A stretch of DNA of 64,000 nucleotides from positions 2,414,449 to 2,478,448 of the forward strand of contig JAEVLN010000011.1 of the NCBI GenBank assembly GCA_018350325.1, in the 5' to 3' direction. This document shows, piece by piece, positions 20,701 to 31,988 of the stretch. The notes under the pieces are model-generated. The model ran no database searches. It had not been told where the DNA came from and saw only the letters and a list, made by a program, of their open reading frames with translations. Each line of letters begins with the position of its first letter. Position 1 is the stretch's first letter. The DNA comes from Globodera rostochiensis (lineage: Eukaryota > Nematoda > Chromadorea > Rhabditida > Heteroderidae). Both the position numbers and the translations under genes were made by a program.

Positions 20701-21089
20701 TTTATTTTAAATGTTTGAATGATTGTCCCCCACCCCTTTCCCTCACACCTTTTCTTTTCTTCTTCCTATTCCAAATTCAATGGAGCCACAATTGCCACTT
20801 CTTGTTCAAGTGTCATTCGGCACTTTTGGCAAAAGATGAAAGGGCGCCAATTTGGCCGATTCAGTCAGCGAGTGCCAATGGCGCAGCAGCACTCTCTGAG
20901 AGTGAGTGAGTGGCGTTTTGTGTGCTGGTGGTCCCCCCCTCCCTCCCCCCTCCCCTCCCTCCTCCCGTCTTTTTCCACTTCTGTACTGCTCGTTTTGGGC
21001 TGAGTCATGGGTCGCGATAGGCTGCGGTTTTATTCCATCAGTGTGTTTGGTTTTGCGATGAATGTCTGAAACAGGTTGGCACCCCGACC

Positions 21090-21655
21090 CCGGGAAGCCG
21101 GACCCCGGGAAAGCCGGATCCCGGGAAAGCCGGACCCCGGGAAAGCCGGATCCCGAGAAAGCCGGATCCCGAGAAAGCCGGATCCCGGGAAAGCCGGACC
21201 CCGGGAAAGCCGGACCCCGGGAAAGCCGGATCCCGGGAAAGCCGGATCCCGGGAAAGCCGGATCCCGGGAAAGCCGGATCCCGGGAAAGCCGGACCCCGG
21301 GAAAGCCGGATCCCGGGAAAGCCGGACCCCGGGAAAGCCGGATCCCGGGAAAGCCGGACCCCGGGAAAGCCGGATCCCGGGAAAGCCGGATCCCGGGTAA
21401 GCCGGATCCCGGGAAAGCCGGATCCCGGGAAAGCCGGACCCCGGGAAAGCCGGATCCCGGGAAAGCCGGATCCCGGGAAAGCCGGATCCCGGGAAAGCCG
21501 GATCCCGGGAAAGCCGGATCCCGGGAAAGCCGGATCCCGGGAAAGCCGGACCCCGGGAAAGCCGGATCCCGGGAAAGCCGGATCCCGGGAAAGCCGGACC
21601 CCGGGAAAGCCGGATCCCGGGAAAGCCGGATCCCGGGAAAGCCGGACCCCGGGAA
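21090..21655. repeat. 16-bp minisatellite, about 35 copies
   Basis: The unit is ccgggaaagccggatc or ccgggaaagccggacc. The two variants alternate irregularly, and a few copies have ccgagaaag or ccgggtaag. Because the unit has no stop in several frames, open frames of over 200 codons exist on both strands. These are repeat artefacts. The array is GC-rich and full of cccggg palindromes. Confidence 0.94.
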
Positions 21656-23769
21656 ACCCAAAACCTGACGTGTCCGTCTCAACGACGGGCGCCAACCCTA
21701 ACTTAACAAAAGTCAAAAATTTGGCTAAATAATTGTTTTTGGCTTTAGCGAAACGGAGAGATGATTAGGCTATTACTTGATTATTTCAAAAAATATCTAA
21801 AGAATTTTTCAAATTTTGTTTAAAGTTTGCCCAAATCGAAGCAAATTTCGTCTTTACTTCCCTTTTTGGTTGCGAGCGTGGGAATGAATTTTAGATTAGC
21901 TTTGCCCTCCGGGGGAAGAAGGTTGGTTGGGTTGAATGGGTAAATGGGCCGCCGGGCCGCCGGGGGGGGGGGAGGGGGAGGGGGAATTTGTGTTGTGATT
22001 TCCTTCCAAAACGTCCGAACTTTGCTCCGTTAACCGACCGAGTCGAGAAGCCGGCAAAGAATTTACATATTCATCACTTCGCTTAACCCTCTGAAAAGCC
22101 GCCACGAACGGAGACAGAAAGTCGCCGACGCGACTTAACCTTTTTCTGTTGTTACCGAACTCCCGAGACTCTCGGAATTCGACCCAAATTGGACATTTTG
22201 GATATAATATGAATTCATTAAAGGCCAAACTTTTATTTGTTTTGAGTTTTTTCCTCGAAAATGCCTACTCATTTTGGCACTTTTGAAGTATTTTTTGGCA
22301 AAAATTGTTAAATGCGCATATTTCTCCATTTAATTCGTTCGTATAAATCCGGGCCTCACTGATCAGTGAGTTTGGTTTGGTCGTCTGACGCTTTTTACGA
22401 TGTATAAGAAGTAAAAAGAGGGGGAGGGGGAAAGGGGGGGGGCTATGTGCCGTCCAAGTTCCTTTTATGGCCGATGTTTATCGCTTCAATTTGAGGGGGG
22501 GGGGGGGGGATTAATTGGAGTGAAGCGTCCAGACTCTCGACCACAGGCCAAAAGTCTCGCCGGAGGTGTCAATGCTTTTTGCCACCCCCCGGCATCGTCT
22601 TCGCCTTGCCGCAACAATTAATTAATTGTCCTCGTCCCGTCCAATCAATTAAGTGCCAACTTTAAACGCCCTCTTCCGTTCTCCCCAAAACAAAGTAACC
22701 TTTCCCCTCCCCCCCCCCTCCATTCCACCGCACTCCCCAAATAGTGTTTAAGTCTGTCCATGTTCGCTTTGCCCCCCCCCCTCCCTGTTAAGTAAGTTTT
22801 TTGTGACAACATTTGCCCCCAAAGACTCAATGGAAATTAAAGGGGCCACCGACCGACCGACGACGGCAAATAAACCGACGGTTCACAGCCTGAGGCATTT
22901 TTGCATAATTTCCCCTCAGGGGCGAAATTTAAGCAGCACAAAATTGGAGGAGAGGACAGACACAGACTCAAGGACGAAGAAGGGCATTTATATTCCCTCG
23001 TCGGTGCCACTTTTTGGTCAAGAAAGAGAGGGGGGGGGGGATGAGTTGAGTTGAGAGTTGAGGTGGGTTCCGAGAAGTGGTGAGGCAAAGTCATTATGGA
23101 TTCAATCCATTTATGCACACATTGTGGGCAAGGAGGAGGAACAGAAAGAACAGCTTGAGAAAAGACCGACCCCTAAGGGGAAAGGGGGGGGGGATAATTT
23201 GGGCATGCGGAATTAAGGGCGGGCGGGGCCTCCACCGAAGCGGCAAAGTTCCCCCCCCCCTCCCCCCCGCCACTTTACACGGCCGACTGACAAAATTTGT
23301 TGTTTGTTGCCCTCATTGGCGGCACCGATCCAAAGGCCAACGTCACCCCCCCCCCCCTCCCCCCCCCCCACTTTATTCCTTCACTTTGACGGAGAGAATT
23401 TCGATTTGAGAAACTTTTGGGTTTTACTCATTTCTGGCAAATGCCTCGATAATTCACCACTAAACGATGTACCTATAACGTTTACGATATCTCTAATTAC
23501 GATTTTGTTGGATGATGGAATGAGGGGAGGGGGGACTTACCTCGCCTTGCCCATTCCATACGGTCGGCTGGCAAAATGCCGTTGTTTGTTGTCTTCATCA
23601 TTCATTATTGGCACACAAATTGACAAATTGTAGAAATCTTTTCGTCCGTCGCCCACAGGCATCGCCCGCCCAACACACGCGCGTTCATCCGTCCATCGCG
23701 CGTGCAATTGTTTTATTCTGCGAATGGAGATGGACAGACCGCGTATTTTACACGCAAATCTCGCGCACC

Positions 23770-24420
23770 TTCCCCCTCTCAAGACGTGCCGCCTTCCCCT
23801 GTCCCCCCCCCCTCCCCCCCCCCCCGCCCTCCCCCTTCCGTGTTCCTCCCCCCTCTCCCCCCGTCTCCCCCTCCCCCCCCCTCTCCCCCCCCCCTTTCCC
23901 CCCCCCTCTCCCCGTTCCCCCCCCCCCTCTCCCCCTCCCTCCCCCCCCCCTCCCCCCGTCTCCCCTCCCCCCCCCCCTCTCCCCCCCCCTTTCCCCCCCC
24001 CCCTCTCCCCCTCCCTCCCCCCCCCCTCCCCCCGTCTCCCCCTCCCCCCCCCCCTCTCCCCCCCCTTTCCCCCCCCCCTCCCCCCCCCCTTTCCCCCCCC
24101 CCCTCTCCCCGTTCCCCCCCCCCTCTCCCCCTCCCTCCCCCCCTTCTGCCCCCCCTCTCCCCCTCCCCCCCCCCTCCCCCTTCCGTGTCCCCCCTTTCCC
24201 CCCCCCTCTCCCCCCCCTTCTGCCCCCCTCTCCCCCTCCCTCCCCCCCCTTCTGCCCCCCCCCTCTCCCCCTCCCTCCCCCCCCTTCTGCCCCCCCTCTC
24301 CCCCTCCCCCCCCCCTCCCCTTCCGTGTCCCCCCTTTCTCCCCCCCCCTCTCCCCCCCGTCTCCCCCTCCCCCCCCCCCTCTCTCCCCCTTCCGCCCCCC
24401 TCTGCGTCTGTCGCGCGGGC
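23770..24420. repeat. polypyrimidine (C/T-only) tract of about 650 bp
   Basis: Almost every base on the plus strand from 23770 to about 24405 is C or T, arranged as C runs with tct or ccctttcc punctuation; rare G appear in ccgtctcc, ttccgtg and ttctgcc sub-motifs. The minus strand is the matching purine tract. Intramolecular triplex or G-quadruplex formation is plausible. Three Pro-rich frames on plus and three Gly/Arg-rich frames on minus are open throughout, which is typical of a simple repeat and not of a gene. Confidence 0.9.
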
Positions 24421-25626
24421 CCCGAATATGTTGCCTTTTTGCCACCCAACTCTTATAAAAGCACTCATTACCCCCCCCCCCCCCCGACCGAAACACAAAA
24501 TGCGTAGTGGCTTCTTCCTTCATTAAGCACACCGTCGGTAAAAGATGAGGGCGGCAGGCACATCCTTTTGCCCTCGACGAACAAAAGAAAACAATGCCCC
24601 CCCCCCATTTATTATCGGTCGAATTCACTCAAATCCCCCCCCCCCCCCCCCCCCTCCATTCGTCCAATGTAATCCGAGACATAAATCCAAAATTATCTCG
24701 GGCTATGCATTTAAAAGATTTTTGTTTTGTTTTTTTTGCTCGGTTTTTGTTTTGGGGTCTTTGAATAATTCGAGAATGGGACACAAAAGTACAATTTTAG
24801 TCGAATTTTGGACAATTTCCAAATTCAGAACAGAAATAAACACATCAGCAGAAGATTATGTAACTAAGCCCTTCTTTATTTGTTCGTGTTTATGTCTAAT
24901 CTGAGAGTTAATTTCCCATTAAATAAATGGTGGCCGTTTTTAAACAAATAAAATAATTCGAATTATTAATTACAATAAATAATTTAATATTTTCGCATTT
25001 TATTTTTTTCCCCTTTTTGTTCACTTCCGCCAACAGAAAAAAGAGTGAATGGATAATCCAATTTTGTGCCAAATTCCACCGCAAGGCGGCCACCCTCTCT
25101 GTGTGAATTCGGAGAAGTGTTTTTATGCCTCGGGCGATTTTTGATGACCTTTCCCTCCCGCAGGGCAAATAACAACAAACAATGCTAATTGCCCTCCAGC
25201 AAAAGGAGGCGGGGGGGGGGGAATGGAACCAGAAGCCGAGAAGGAGGAAGGCAATGGCAACCCCCGAGGGCCATCCCCGGAAACAATGGCGCCTTAGGGG
25301 GGGGGGGATTTTTGTGGTGGGATGAAAGTGTTTTGCTGCCCTCCTCCAAATGCTATATTTATTTATTCGTACTTAAGTTTTCAACTGAGGGACAAATTGA
25401 GAAACTTTTGTGGCATTTTGCTCCTTTTAAAAGCCAATAAAACGGACAATTTTCATTTTTTGTACAAAAACGCGAAAAAAAGCCAATGGACCCAACGAAA
25501 CTTTTCACTTTTGCCCTTTCAGTGTGCCGCGATGCGTTTTTGCTCCGCCCATGAATCTTTCGGCACCGCTTTCACTTGCAAAAGCTGCCCCCCACCAATC
25601 GGCCCCCGCTCCGTCCATTGCCTCCG

Positions 25627-28600
25627 ATGCGGCAACAATTCTCTGTGAACTCGTACCCTTCCGGCACCGATTTTCCCTCACCTCCGGCATTTCCATCCGG
25701 CAACAATTCTTCTCCAATTTTGCCTTCCGGCGCTGTGTCGTCCCGCTCTTCCGGCCCCGCCAGCATTTGGCAGTGGGCGCTCAGCGCCAGCTTGGACCGG
25801 CTGGCACAGTCCGCTACAATGACAGCTTCCCATGCCGGATCATCAGCAGCAGCAACACCTTTTGCCCGTTCACTGCAACCAATTGGCTTGATCATCAACG
25901 GGTCGTCCTCCTCCTCCTTCCCAACCTCCGCCTCCTTCGCCTATTTTGTCAGCCAAAATTCTTCTGCCGATTTCATGCCACCGAATACTGTGCATTGGCG
26001 CCATCCCCTGGTCGCCCTTTTGTTCATCTGCTTCTGCTGCATGACCATTTTCGGCAACTGTTTGGTGGTGTTGGCCGTGTTCACCAAAAAATACCTCCGA
26101 AACCCAACAGGTGGGCCAAAAGAATATTTTGATCATTTAATAATTCGAAAGTTGGGGGGAGGGGGGCGACCAGAGCTATTCTGACGAATAAAGAGATCGG
26201 AGAAGTACTGCTTCAGCCTTCCAGATACCTTATCTTTTCCTTCTGACTCCGTTTGGCCTTTTTGGGCAATCCCAAATTTGTTAGGTTCCGTCCCCGTCGA
26301 ACTTTACTTTTAATTCCATCAGATTTCAACTTTTATTATTTCCACCAATTCAATTCTCCCCAAGGCTATCTGATCGTATCGCTTGCGGTGGCCGATCTGA
26401 TAGTCGGTAAATGTTTTTTTTTAATTATGCCGTTCTTTTTTTGCCAATTTCACACATTCCCCTCCCAATTTACCCGCAGGTCTGGTGGTAATGCCGCTAA
26501 ATTCGTTGTTTGAGATGAGCAGACATGTTTGGCTGCTTGGTGAGCCAATAAATGTGCCAAAAAAAGGGGGGGGGGGCACAACGAATCTTTCAAAGAATTG
26601 TCCATTAAAGGACAAAAGAGCGGGAAAAGATGTTAAGACGGACGATTAATGGGGAAGCTTTGCCTTTAATTGCTTTTGACTCTCCGATTTAAAAGGGCAA
26701 AATAAGAAAAAAGGGCAACAAAAATGGGGGGAAAAAAGAGAAAAAGTTTTTATTCTCTAATTTCAATTTATGGGCTGATGAATTTGGTTTTTGATGAATA
26801 TATTTACAATCGATTACCCCCAAATCACAAAAATTTAATAAAAAACAATCGATAATTTAATTAAAAAGCTAAGAAAAAGACAATCCCCCTTTTCAATTTT
26901 GGCTGTCCACCGCCCTTTTGCGTGCAAAACGCGACGTCATCATTCCGATTCGATTTGAATTCGAACAAAAAAATTTAGCAAATTAATTATTTTGTATATA
27001 AATGGCTCTTTTGTCAAGGGCTTATCACTTGCGACATTTGGCACGCTTTGGACATTTTGGCCTCAACGTCATCCATTTGGAATCTTTGCGTGATCAGTTT
27101 GGTGAGCCTTTTGTCCATAATTGGTCAATTAGGCGACAATTAAAACGGAAATCATTTGAATGGAAACTCAAAGAGAGACATCAAAATATGTAAATAAAGA
27201 AAATAAATGGCAAAGCGTTTCTTTTTTTTAATTTTATTTTTAAAAAATTTAGGATCGATACATGGCTGGCATTGATCCAATTGGTAAGTCTCTTTTTTAA
27301 AGTATGCTTTGAGGCTTTTCCCGTGCTTTGGGGCTTTTGTCCCGATACCGTTTCCCGTGCTTTGGGGCTTTTGTCCCGATACCGTTTCCCGTGCTTTGGG
27401 GCTTTTGTCCCGATACCGTTTCCCGTGCTTTGGGGCTTTTGTCCCAATACCGTTTCCCGTGCTTTAGGGCTTTTGTCCCAATACCGTTTCCCGTGCTTTG
27501 GTGCTTTTGTCCCAATACCGTTTCCCGTGCTTTAGGGCTTTTGTCCCAATACCGTTTCCCGTGCTTTGGGGCTTTTTCCCGATACCGTTTCCCGTGCTTT
27601 GGGGCTAAATGTTTATATTTTTTCAGTTTAATTGAAATTTTTTGGTTTAAAAATGCTGAAGCTCTTAGGGTATCGCGATCGCGTGTCCAAACGTCGCATA
27701 ATCTACTGTATTTGCTGTGTGTGGATGCTTTCTGCCTGTATGTCATGTCAAAAAGATTTTGTCACTTTTTGAATTAATTTGGCACTTTTCCCGCAGGCAT
27801 TTCCTTCCCGGCCATTTTCTGGTGGCGCGCCTCCTCGCCCCATCTTTACACCGATCGGGTGGGCCTTTTTTAATTGTTTCTTCCATTTTGCCAATTACCC
27901 TTAAGGGGCGCTGTCTGTTCACCGACGACGCGTATTACGTGGTGTTCTCCTCAATGATTTCTTTTTACATTCCTTTGGTGCTTATTCTCTTTGCATACGG
28001 TACGCCACACAATTCAAAAAGCAATTCGAACACCCCACCAACACAGTCAGTTTTAGGCCGGGTATACTGTATTGCGACAACGCATTCGCGGTCAATGAAA
28101 AGCGGCGAGAAACGGGTGGGTCTTTTTGGACTTCTCCAATTCCCATTGCTCGCTTAAAGTGATCGAGAGCTCCGATTTTGCTGATCTTTCTTTATCCGAT
28201 CTGAATGATCACTTTCATTATGCGAACTAGTACCGTGAGGGAAAGGTGAAAAGAACCTTGAATAAAGGAGTGAAATCAGAATTTGTTTCAGAATTTGCTG
28301 ATCTTTATCTGATCTGTATGATCGATTTCATTATGCTATTTGTTTTAGATTTTGCTGATCTTTCTTTATCCGATCTGAATGATCAATTTCATTATGCGAA
28401 CTAGTACCGTGAGGGAAAGGTGAAAAGAACCTTGAATAAAGGAGTGAAATCAGAATTTGTTTCAGAATTTGCTGATCTTTATCTGATTTGTATGATCGAT
28501 TTCATGCTATTTGTTTTAGATTTTGCTGATCTTTCTTTATCCGATCTGAATGATCAATTTCATTATGCTTACAGAATTTTTTGTTTCAGATTTTGCTGAA

Positions 28601-30353
28601 ACGTCGCAATCGGAACAGTGGCAAATCGGCCAAGTCGGGCAGTCCGGCCCCCAACCAGTCGTCCCGCAACCATTCCGCCGGTTCCGAAACTCTGCGCATT
28701 CACTTTGGACAGAAGCGGCCGACGCTTGCGGGGACGGGACGGGGTGATCATTAAAATATCATTAAAAATTTAAAGTTGATAGCTTCTGAATATCGAATAT
28801 ATTTTAGAGTAGAGTTGCTCCTCGACCCCTCGGGGGCGGGAAAGTCCGGGTTCGGGTGCCCTATTTAAACCATTGAATTTAAATGGTAAAATCTTGCAGC
28901 ACCTTTTTTGGCCGTTAAATTCAGCAAATTTGAAATGGTTTCAATTTTCATAATCTTTGACTGAACTGATCCAATTCTTTGATCAGAATTTGGTTCAATC
29001 GCTTTTTCCCATCCAGGCGGGCTGTTGGACGACGGCGTCCATCCGTTGACGGCCGGAGACGAGTCCACGGAGTTGCGACGGAAAATGCTGAACGGACTTC
29101 TACTGGAGCACAACTGCTCCGCGGGTACGCTGCGCAAAATGTCGACGAATTCGCTGTCCATGCACACAATTTCCGCGCATTATCCCCCCGCTGTCCAACA
29201 ACTGAACAACCAGCAACACAACACCGGTACTTCGGCAAGGTCAGAGTGAGCGAAACTTTGGCATTTATAATTGTTGTCCATAAAATTAACGAATTTTCTG
29301 AAAATTTGAGAGATGCCTAACTTTTTAACGCCCCAAGCGACTTTTTTGCAAATTCAGGGATGCGTTGATGAAAAGTTCGCGCACCAATTCCTTCTCTGCG
29401 CCTGAGGGAAAGAAATTTCCGCCGACTGCTGATTCAACGAACCCCGCGGCGGCAGCGGCACTTTGGCTCGTCCACAAAAGGTCCGGCACTCCGTCGCCCT
29501 CGCCGTTCGCCTGTACACTGACCGCCTCGAACACGCCGAAGGCGTCTATCGTCTCCTGGTCCACCGGAGGCGGAGAGAATCCGACGGCGGCGGCGAACGG
29601 CCGCGCGACCACAACGACGCCCCAGGCGAATACGACGGCAACTGCAAACGCCGGCGGCACTGATCTGCTGACTGCAAATGGACAGGTGCGAGTGCAGCTT
29701 CTTTAAACTCGATACCCGGGAAATGCAACTTGAGCAATTAAAATTTTTGGCTGCCCAATTCAAATTGAAAATGATTTCATTTTTCGCGCAGGACGGCGTG
29801 CGGAGTGGCACCGGGTCGCGCAAACGTTTGGCGGGCGGAATGCGCGAGAAGTCGCGGCAAATGATCAAACAACTGAACGAGCAGAGGGCGGCACGCACTT
29901 TGTCCATCGTTGTCGGCGTGTTCATCTTTTGTTGGACGCCCTTCTTTCTGTTCACGCCGTTGATTGCGCTTTGTGGCAATGAAAAAGTAATCACTTTTTT
30001 ACTAATTACTGTATTTCTTTTCGCCCAATACCGTACCCTCCCAATTTGAGAGCTTCTCCGATTACGAGACTGTTTTCTCCGTGTTCACGTGGGCCGGCCA
30101 TTTGAATTCGATGCTGAACCCGCTGATCTACTCGCGCTTCTCGCGCGACTTCCGCAAAGCGTTCAAGCAAATTTTAACCTGTGAACGGGAGCGTCCAACC
30201 AAAAAAGCAATAAAGTATGTTTTAAACGCGATCGGAACTTTCTGATCGGCGCTTATTTCGTTTAGAAGCCCTTTGAACATTGTTCTCGCGCAACTCACTT
30301 CAATGGCACAAATTCCTCCGCCGATTAAATTGGGCGAATCATCGGAGGGATAA
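25627..30353 (+). CDS. biogenic-amine GPCR (class A, octopamine/tyramine/dopamine/serotonin type)
   Basis: Predicted 711-residue receptor from 15 exons: 25627-26110, 26365-26406, 26480-26539, 27019-27101, 27253-27283, 27669-27737, 27797-27858, 27906-27999, 28057-28115, 28590-28743, 29017-29239, 29358-29685, 29792-29986, 30051-30214, 30266-30353; all phases agree. The N-terminus has N-glycosylation motifs (NGSS, QNSS). TM1 has FGNCLVV, TM2 LAVADLIVG, and TM3 WHALDILASTSSIWNL with the amine-binding Asp. These are followed by SLDRYMAG, the TM5 serines in FSSMISFY, CWTPFF in TM6 and NPLIYSRF in TM7. The third cytoplasmic loop is very long (about residues 320-595), Ser/Thr/Ala-rich, which usually goes with Gi/Go or regulated coupling. 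The ligand cannot be fixed from sequence alone. The ATG at 25627 is the first in an open frame; an upstream exon is possible. Confidence 0.92.
27312..27606. repeat. 34-bp intronic minisatellite, about 8 copies
   Basis: The unit is tttcccgtgctttggggctt + ttgtcccgataccg, with variants 'cccaatacc' and 'tttagggc'. The period is exactly 34 bp. The array lies in the GPCR intron between the DRY exon and the TM4 exon. Confidence 0.93.
28226..28281 (+). pseudogene. bacterial-type 23S rRNA fragment, copy 1
   Basis: The stretch contains agtaccgtgagggaaaggtg followed by aaaagaacc and, 8 bases on, aaggagtgaaat. This is the conserved block near position 455-500 of bacterial 23S rRNA. Eukaryotic 28S differs at this point (gggaaagttgaaaagaac), so the match is of the bacterial or organellar kind. 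The 'cttgaataaaggagtgaaat' part recalls Bacteroidota, which include the nematode endosymbiont Cardinium; this last step is inference. Only about 55 bases remain and they sit inside an intron, so this is a relic and not an rRNA gene. Confidence 0.8.
28399..28454 (+). pseudogene. bacterial-type 23S rRNA fragment, copy 2
   Basis: This is a copy of the fragment at 28226-28281, identical over the rRNA-like part and 173 bases downstream. It was amplified together with the flanking repeat. It shows the insertion happened before the repeat expanded. Confidence 0.8.
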
Positions 30354-31988
30354 AAAAAGAGCTTTCATTGGCAATTTGCAATCATTTTATTATTACAAAA
30401 TGATTTATGGATATTATTTGAAAGACTTTATAATTTGATAAACTAATTGAAATATTTAAACATTTCAAACCGAAAATCATCTAGAAACATGCTTTTACGA
30501 CTTAAAACAATATTTTTTGTCTAATTAATTGTGGGGCCAGCTCAAAGTCATTCCAAATTTTTTGCCAATAGTCGCAATAAATTTCAAAACGTATGAATTA
30601 GTGAATATTTTGTTTTCAACAACAAATTCCTTGGCATCTTAGCAAAAGCTTTATTCAAACGGGGAAGGAATTTTGGCACAGATTGGTTCTTTCATTTGTT
30701 CTGGTGTGAGACTTTAGTTGTTGAATTTTGCCGGAGGGGCATAAATTGCTGCAAAAATTGCATTGTGCAAAAATCGATTCCCTTACAAAATTAGTGAATA
30801 ATTCGGGGAATTGTCGGCACATTTTCTGAAAACATTTAATTGGTATAACAATTTGATTGTTAGGGAATATTTTTTAAAAAATCCAAAAATGGGGTCACTC
30901 AAATTCTAAATTAATTAATTATCCGTTTTTCGAGTCACTTTTTCTCTCGCGCGTGCAAATTCCGGTCTCAAATTCATTGACGCCGCTTAAAACTTGTTTA
31001 ATTCGAGAAAAAGTTTTCTTGCGCACGGTTAGTCCCTCCCCTTTTTTGTTTCATAAAAAATTAATTAATTTGCTTCGTTTTGGGGCCTTTTCATTGTGCC
31101 AAAGGACAAATAGCGGCAATTGAAGGGAATAGAAGGTAAGTGCCATGCAATGATTAAATAAATAGGTAACCGCTTTGGCCGTTTAATTGTGCCCCGGGGG
31201 CATTTGAACAATAATTTCAGAATTTCACAAAAGTGATATGTTAAATATACAATTATTTAAGTGATCTTTGGACGCATTTTAATCGAAAATCGCAAAAAAT
31301 AAAAAGTCAAAGTCGGGTTGATGGTGCCCAAAAATTACAATTATTGTGAATCAACCCGAAATTTCGGATTCAACAACCAACCCAAAATTTCATGGACCCG
31401 CCGGCAACACAAATATTTATACTTTTTATTTTTGAATTAAATTAATTTATCGTGTAATCATTCTGAATAATTCCACCTGCTACCGCGGAAAATGCGGCGG
31501 TGTTGACGGCATTTACCACCAATTTTAGCAAACCCCGTGGTTTTGTTTTGGCACTTTCTTTTAAGCCATCCCCGCGGGACAACAATAATTTCATTAATGC
31601 ATTAATCTGATTTACGCGTCATTTCCCAAAACGGCGACTTTTTTTTTGGCATTCGTTAAACGGCAATTAGCGTTCAAAATTGGCACAAAGTCCGAAACTA
31701 ATTGGCCATTACGATGGCTGTGCCAGTACATTTGTTGCCTAAGAAACCACAAAAAACTTTGATCTTTGCCTGTCAAAACTAATGTTTCGTTATTTTCCAA
31801 AATTTGATGTGATCTGTTCCCGGCGGTCGCACCGATCCGTTCTGATCTGATTCATCCGCGCTCTCGAATAGTGATTAGGATCTACCTATCATGATCTAAT
31901 TACTATGATTTTTAGCAACCCCCCCCCCCACAAAAAGCCACGTTTCGGCAACAAAAAAACCAACGAAAAACATTTGCATTGTCGCAAA
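30354..31988. other. A/T-rich intergenic region
   Basis: About 1.6 kb between the GPCR stop codon and the first globin start. I see no coding exon, tandem array or terminal-repeat element. The sequence is A/T-rich with occasional short GC palindromes. It probably contains the GPCR 3' UTR and the globin promoter. Confidence 0.55.

Larger units (their letters stand above)
17140..25626. other. 8 kb minisatellite-rich region without a confident gene
   Basis: Apart from a possible 5' exon of the four-TM gene on the minus strand (about 17470-17290), nothing here resembles a gene. The stretch contains five unrelated tandem arrays (47, 45, about 41, 16 bp units and a polypyrimidine tract), listed separately. 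Low-complexity Pro, Gly and Arg frames cover much of 20.2-24.5 kb and are products of the repeats. The remaining unique stretches (18480-19195, 19645-20280, 21660-23760, 24430-25500) are A/T-rich with scattered G/C runs. Confidence 0.6.
28175..28589. repeat. about 173-bp intronic repeat (2.4 copies) carrying splice-acceptor copies
   Basis: Units begin at 28175, 28349 and 28520 with attttgctgatctttcttta. The next exon of the GPCR starts at 28590 with attttgctga after tttcag. Inside the units, ttttag|attttgctg (28348, 28519) and tttcag|aatttgctg (28291, 28465) mimic that junction. The first two units contain the 23S-like piece; the third breaks off before it. Confidence 0.88.

Noticed and set aside
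20063..20909. Pro-rich frames of 160-215 codons
   Set aside because: Produced by the C-run minisatellite at 20285-20700; three frames are open at once.
21030..21732. Gly/Pro and Gly/Lys-rich frames over 200 codons, collagen-like at first sight
   Set aside because: The 16-bp unit cycles through all three frames; there is no Gly-X-Y periodicity maintained independent of the repeat.
23537..24628. 363-codon Gly/Arg/Glu-rich frame on minus and Pro/Ser-rich frames on plus
   Set aside because: Simple-sequence artefact of the C/T tract; all six frames are open there.
28226..28281. A functional rRNA gene or nematode 28S pseudogene
   Set aside because: Only about 55 bases are present and the diagnostic bases are bacterial-type.
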